Positions 63,069-64,000 of a stretch of DNA of 64,000 nt are shown piece after piece; position 1 is the first letter of the stretch, and each line of letters starts with the position of its first letter. The DNA is taken from assembly GCA_036960305.1 (NCBI GenBank), contig JBALWA010000014.1, positions 22,058 to 86,057 of the forward strand. Direction: 5' to 3'. This DNA is from JBALVT01 sp036960305. Lineage in GTDB: Bacteria > Pseudomonadota > Gammaproteobacteria > Pseudomonadales > Halieaceae. A program made the position numbers and the translations under genes. The notes beneath the pieces were generated by a model. It was not told the origin of the DNA. It worked only from the letters and a program-made list of their open reading frames with translations, and searched no databases.

Positions 63069-63239
63069 TTGCCCAGTCTCTACATTCTAATCCCCATTGC
63101 CCTGGTATTTTGCGTGGTGGCCATCAAGCTATTGCTCTGGGCGATCAATAATGGCCAGTACGATGACCTGGATAAAGAGGCCTGGCGAATCCTCTCTGAC
63201 TCAGATGAAAAAAGTGAAGGCAAAGTAGAGGATGAATGA
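63069..63239 (+). CDS. ccoS: cbb3-type oxidase assembly protein CcoS
   Basis: A 56-residue protein starting at the TTG at 63069: one membrane helix (LYILIPIALVFCVVAIKLLLW) then NNGQYDDLDKEAWRIL, the CcoS signature, and an acidic tail. It is too short to stand out by length but is certain by motif and position between ccoI and the COG2836 gene. No in-frame ATG exists upstream. It overlaps the next gene by 8 bp. Confidence 0.9.
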   Translation: MPSLYILIPIALVFCVVAIKLLLWAINNGQYDDLDKEAWRILSDSDEKSEGKVEDE

Positions 63240-63939
63240 CCTTGCCTTGATTAGTGCTTTCTCTCTGGGCCTTGCCGGTGCGGGCCACTGCGTGGGCATG
63301 TGCGGCGGTATCGCAGCAGCCCTGAACCTGGGTGGCAAAGCCCAAACCAGCACAACAGTCGCCTATCATGTCGGCCGGATTTGCAGTTACACACTACTGG
63401 GCGCGCTACTGGGCTTCGCCAGCGCTGCTGTAGACATCAGTGTTTGGACACTCAGCCTGCGTTATCTGGCAGGCGTACTGCTCATAGGCATGGGGCTTTA
63501 TATCGGCAACTGGTGGCGTGGCATGGCGCTACTGGAACAGGCCGGCTCGAAGCTCTGGCAGCCGGTACAGAAGCTTTCTTCAAGATGGCTGCCAGTGCAT
63601 CACTGGCACCAGGCCCTGCCGCTGGGACTCTGCTGGGGCCTGATGCCCTGTGGTCTTATCTACAGTAGCCTCGCCTGGGCCGCCACCGCCAATAACGGCC
63701 TTCATTCTGCCCTGCTGATGTTCGCCTTTGGCCTGGGTACGCTGCCCGCGATGCTCGCTACTAGCCTGGGCGCACATCGTCTGCAGGATTTTCTAAAAAA
63801 ACGCGGACTCAAGGTGGTGATCGCCCTGCTGTTGATCGCATCGGGTGTCTGGACGCTGTACATTACCTATGCTCACAGCAATCACGGCGACCATGGGCAA
63901 GGAATGGACCACTCGGAAATGGATCACTCCGGGCACTGA
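63232..63939 (+). CDS. COG2836 (UreH_2/SafE-like) membrane protein with His/Met tail
   Basis: A 235-residue protein with six or so membrane segments and the family motif GHCVGMCGGIAAAL near residue 18, with a second conserved WGLMPCGLIYS. This family follows ccoS in many gammaproteobacteria and is linked to copper handling for the oxidase or to cytochrome maturation. The last 21 residues are hydrophilic and rich in His, Met and acidic residues (HGDHGQGMDHSEMDHSGH), a likely Cu or Ni binding tail. Last gene of the window; the remaining 61 bp hold nothing I can identify. Confidence 0.85.
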   Translation: MNDLALISAFSLGLAGAGHCVGMCGGIAAALNLGGKAQTSTTVAYHVGRICSYTLLGALLGFASAAVDISVWTLSLRYLAGVLLIGMGLYIGNWWRGMALLEQAGSKLWQPVQKLSSRWLPVHHWHQALPLGLCWGLMPCGLIYSSLAWAATANNGLHSALLMFAFGLGTLPAMLATSLGAHRLQDFLKKRGLKVVIALLLIASGVWTLYITYAHSNHGDHGQGMDHSEMDHSGH

Positions 63940-64000
63940 TCGTGTTTTAGGGCCTCTATCCGTAGAAATCTGGACTTCCCCCTCCCCCCGGTTTACTGAT

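Overview
This 64 kb window is chromosomal DNA of a Gram-negative gammaproteobacterium. The gene content and orders (rpoE-mucA-mucB-rseC-mucD followed by lepA-lepB-rnc-era-recO-acpS, sdhE-ygfX beside nadB, hemN-anr beside a cbb3 oxidase cluster) resemble Pseudomonas-like and marine Cellvibrionales-like genomes; the exact lineage cannot be fixed from sequence reading alone. I saw no rRNA, tRNA, CRISPR array, insertion sequence or prophage. Almost all of the window is coding.

Layout. 1-6.8 kb: a DUF3604 exported protein (cut by the left edge), an aldehyde dehydrogenase with a TSUP permease, long-form purC, a group II truncated haemoglobin and a DUF3313-like lipoprotein. 6.9-17.7 kb: a TonB-dependent receptor, trpS with a QTMAN/DUF3524 glycosyltransferase and an M18 aminopeptidase, a TetR regulator, uppP-tsaB, mobA, an AlgP-like Lys/Ala-rich protein and adk. 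17.7-31.9 kb (all minus strand): mazG-relA-cysM, acpS-recO-era-rnc-DUF4845-lepB-lepA, then the envelope-stress set mucD-rseC-mucB-mucA-rpoE, with two SigmaE-type promoter matches in front of rpoE. 32.2-36.2 kb: nadB, ygfX-sdhE, ygfZ, ung.

36.2-41.9 kb holds the most notable locus: a compact five-gene operon npdG-cofE-cofD-cofC-fbiC that encodes a complete pathway for the deazaflavin cofactor F420 plus an F420:NADP oxidoreductase. Divergent from it is an SDR plus a PQQ-type quinoprotein dehydrogenase. Next comes an unusual protein joining a glycosidase-like barrel (with a degraded catalytic NEP motif) to a WaaP/InaA-like kinase domain, and then a 1303-residue DUF1631-GGDEF-EAL protein and a LuxR-type regulator.

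52.4-63.9 kb is a micro-oxic respiration block: hemN, anr/fnr, a Yip1-family membrane protein, ccoNOQP, ccoG-ccoH-ccoI-ccoS and a COG2836 membrane protein with a His/Met-rich tail. Perfect FNR/Anr boxes precede hemN and the yip1-cco unit; the second is placed as a class II activator site 21 bp upstream of a TATAAT. The genes make the low-oxygen terminal oxidase, load it with copper, supply haem without oxygen, and control the set through Anr.

Several starts were moved from the longest possible frame to internal codons on the basis of signal peptides, family alignment or ribosome binding sites; these choices are stated per gene.
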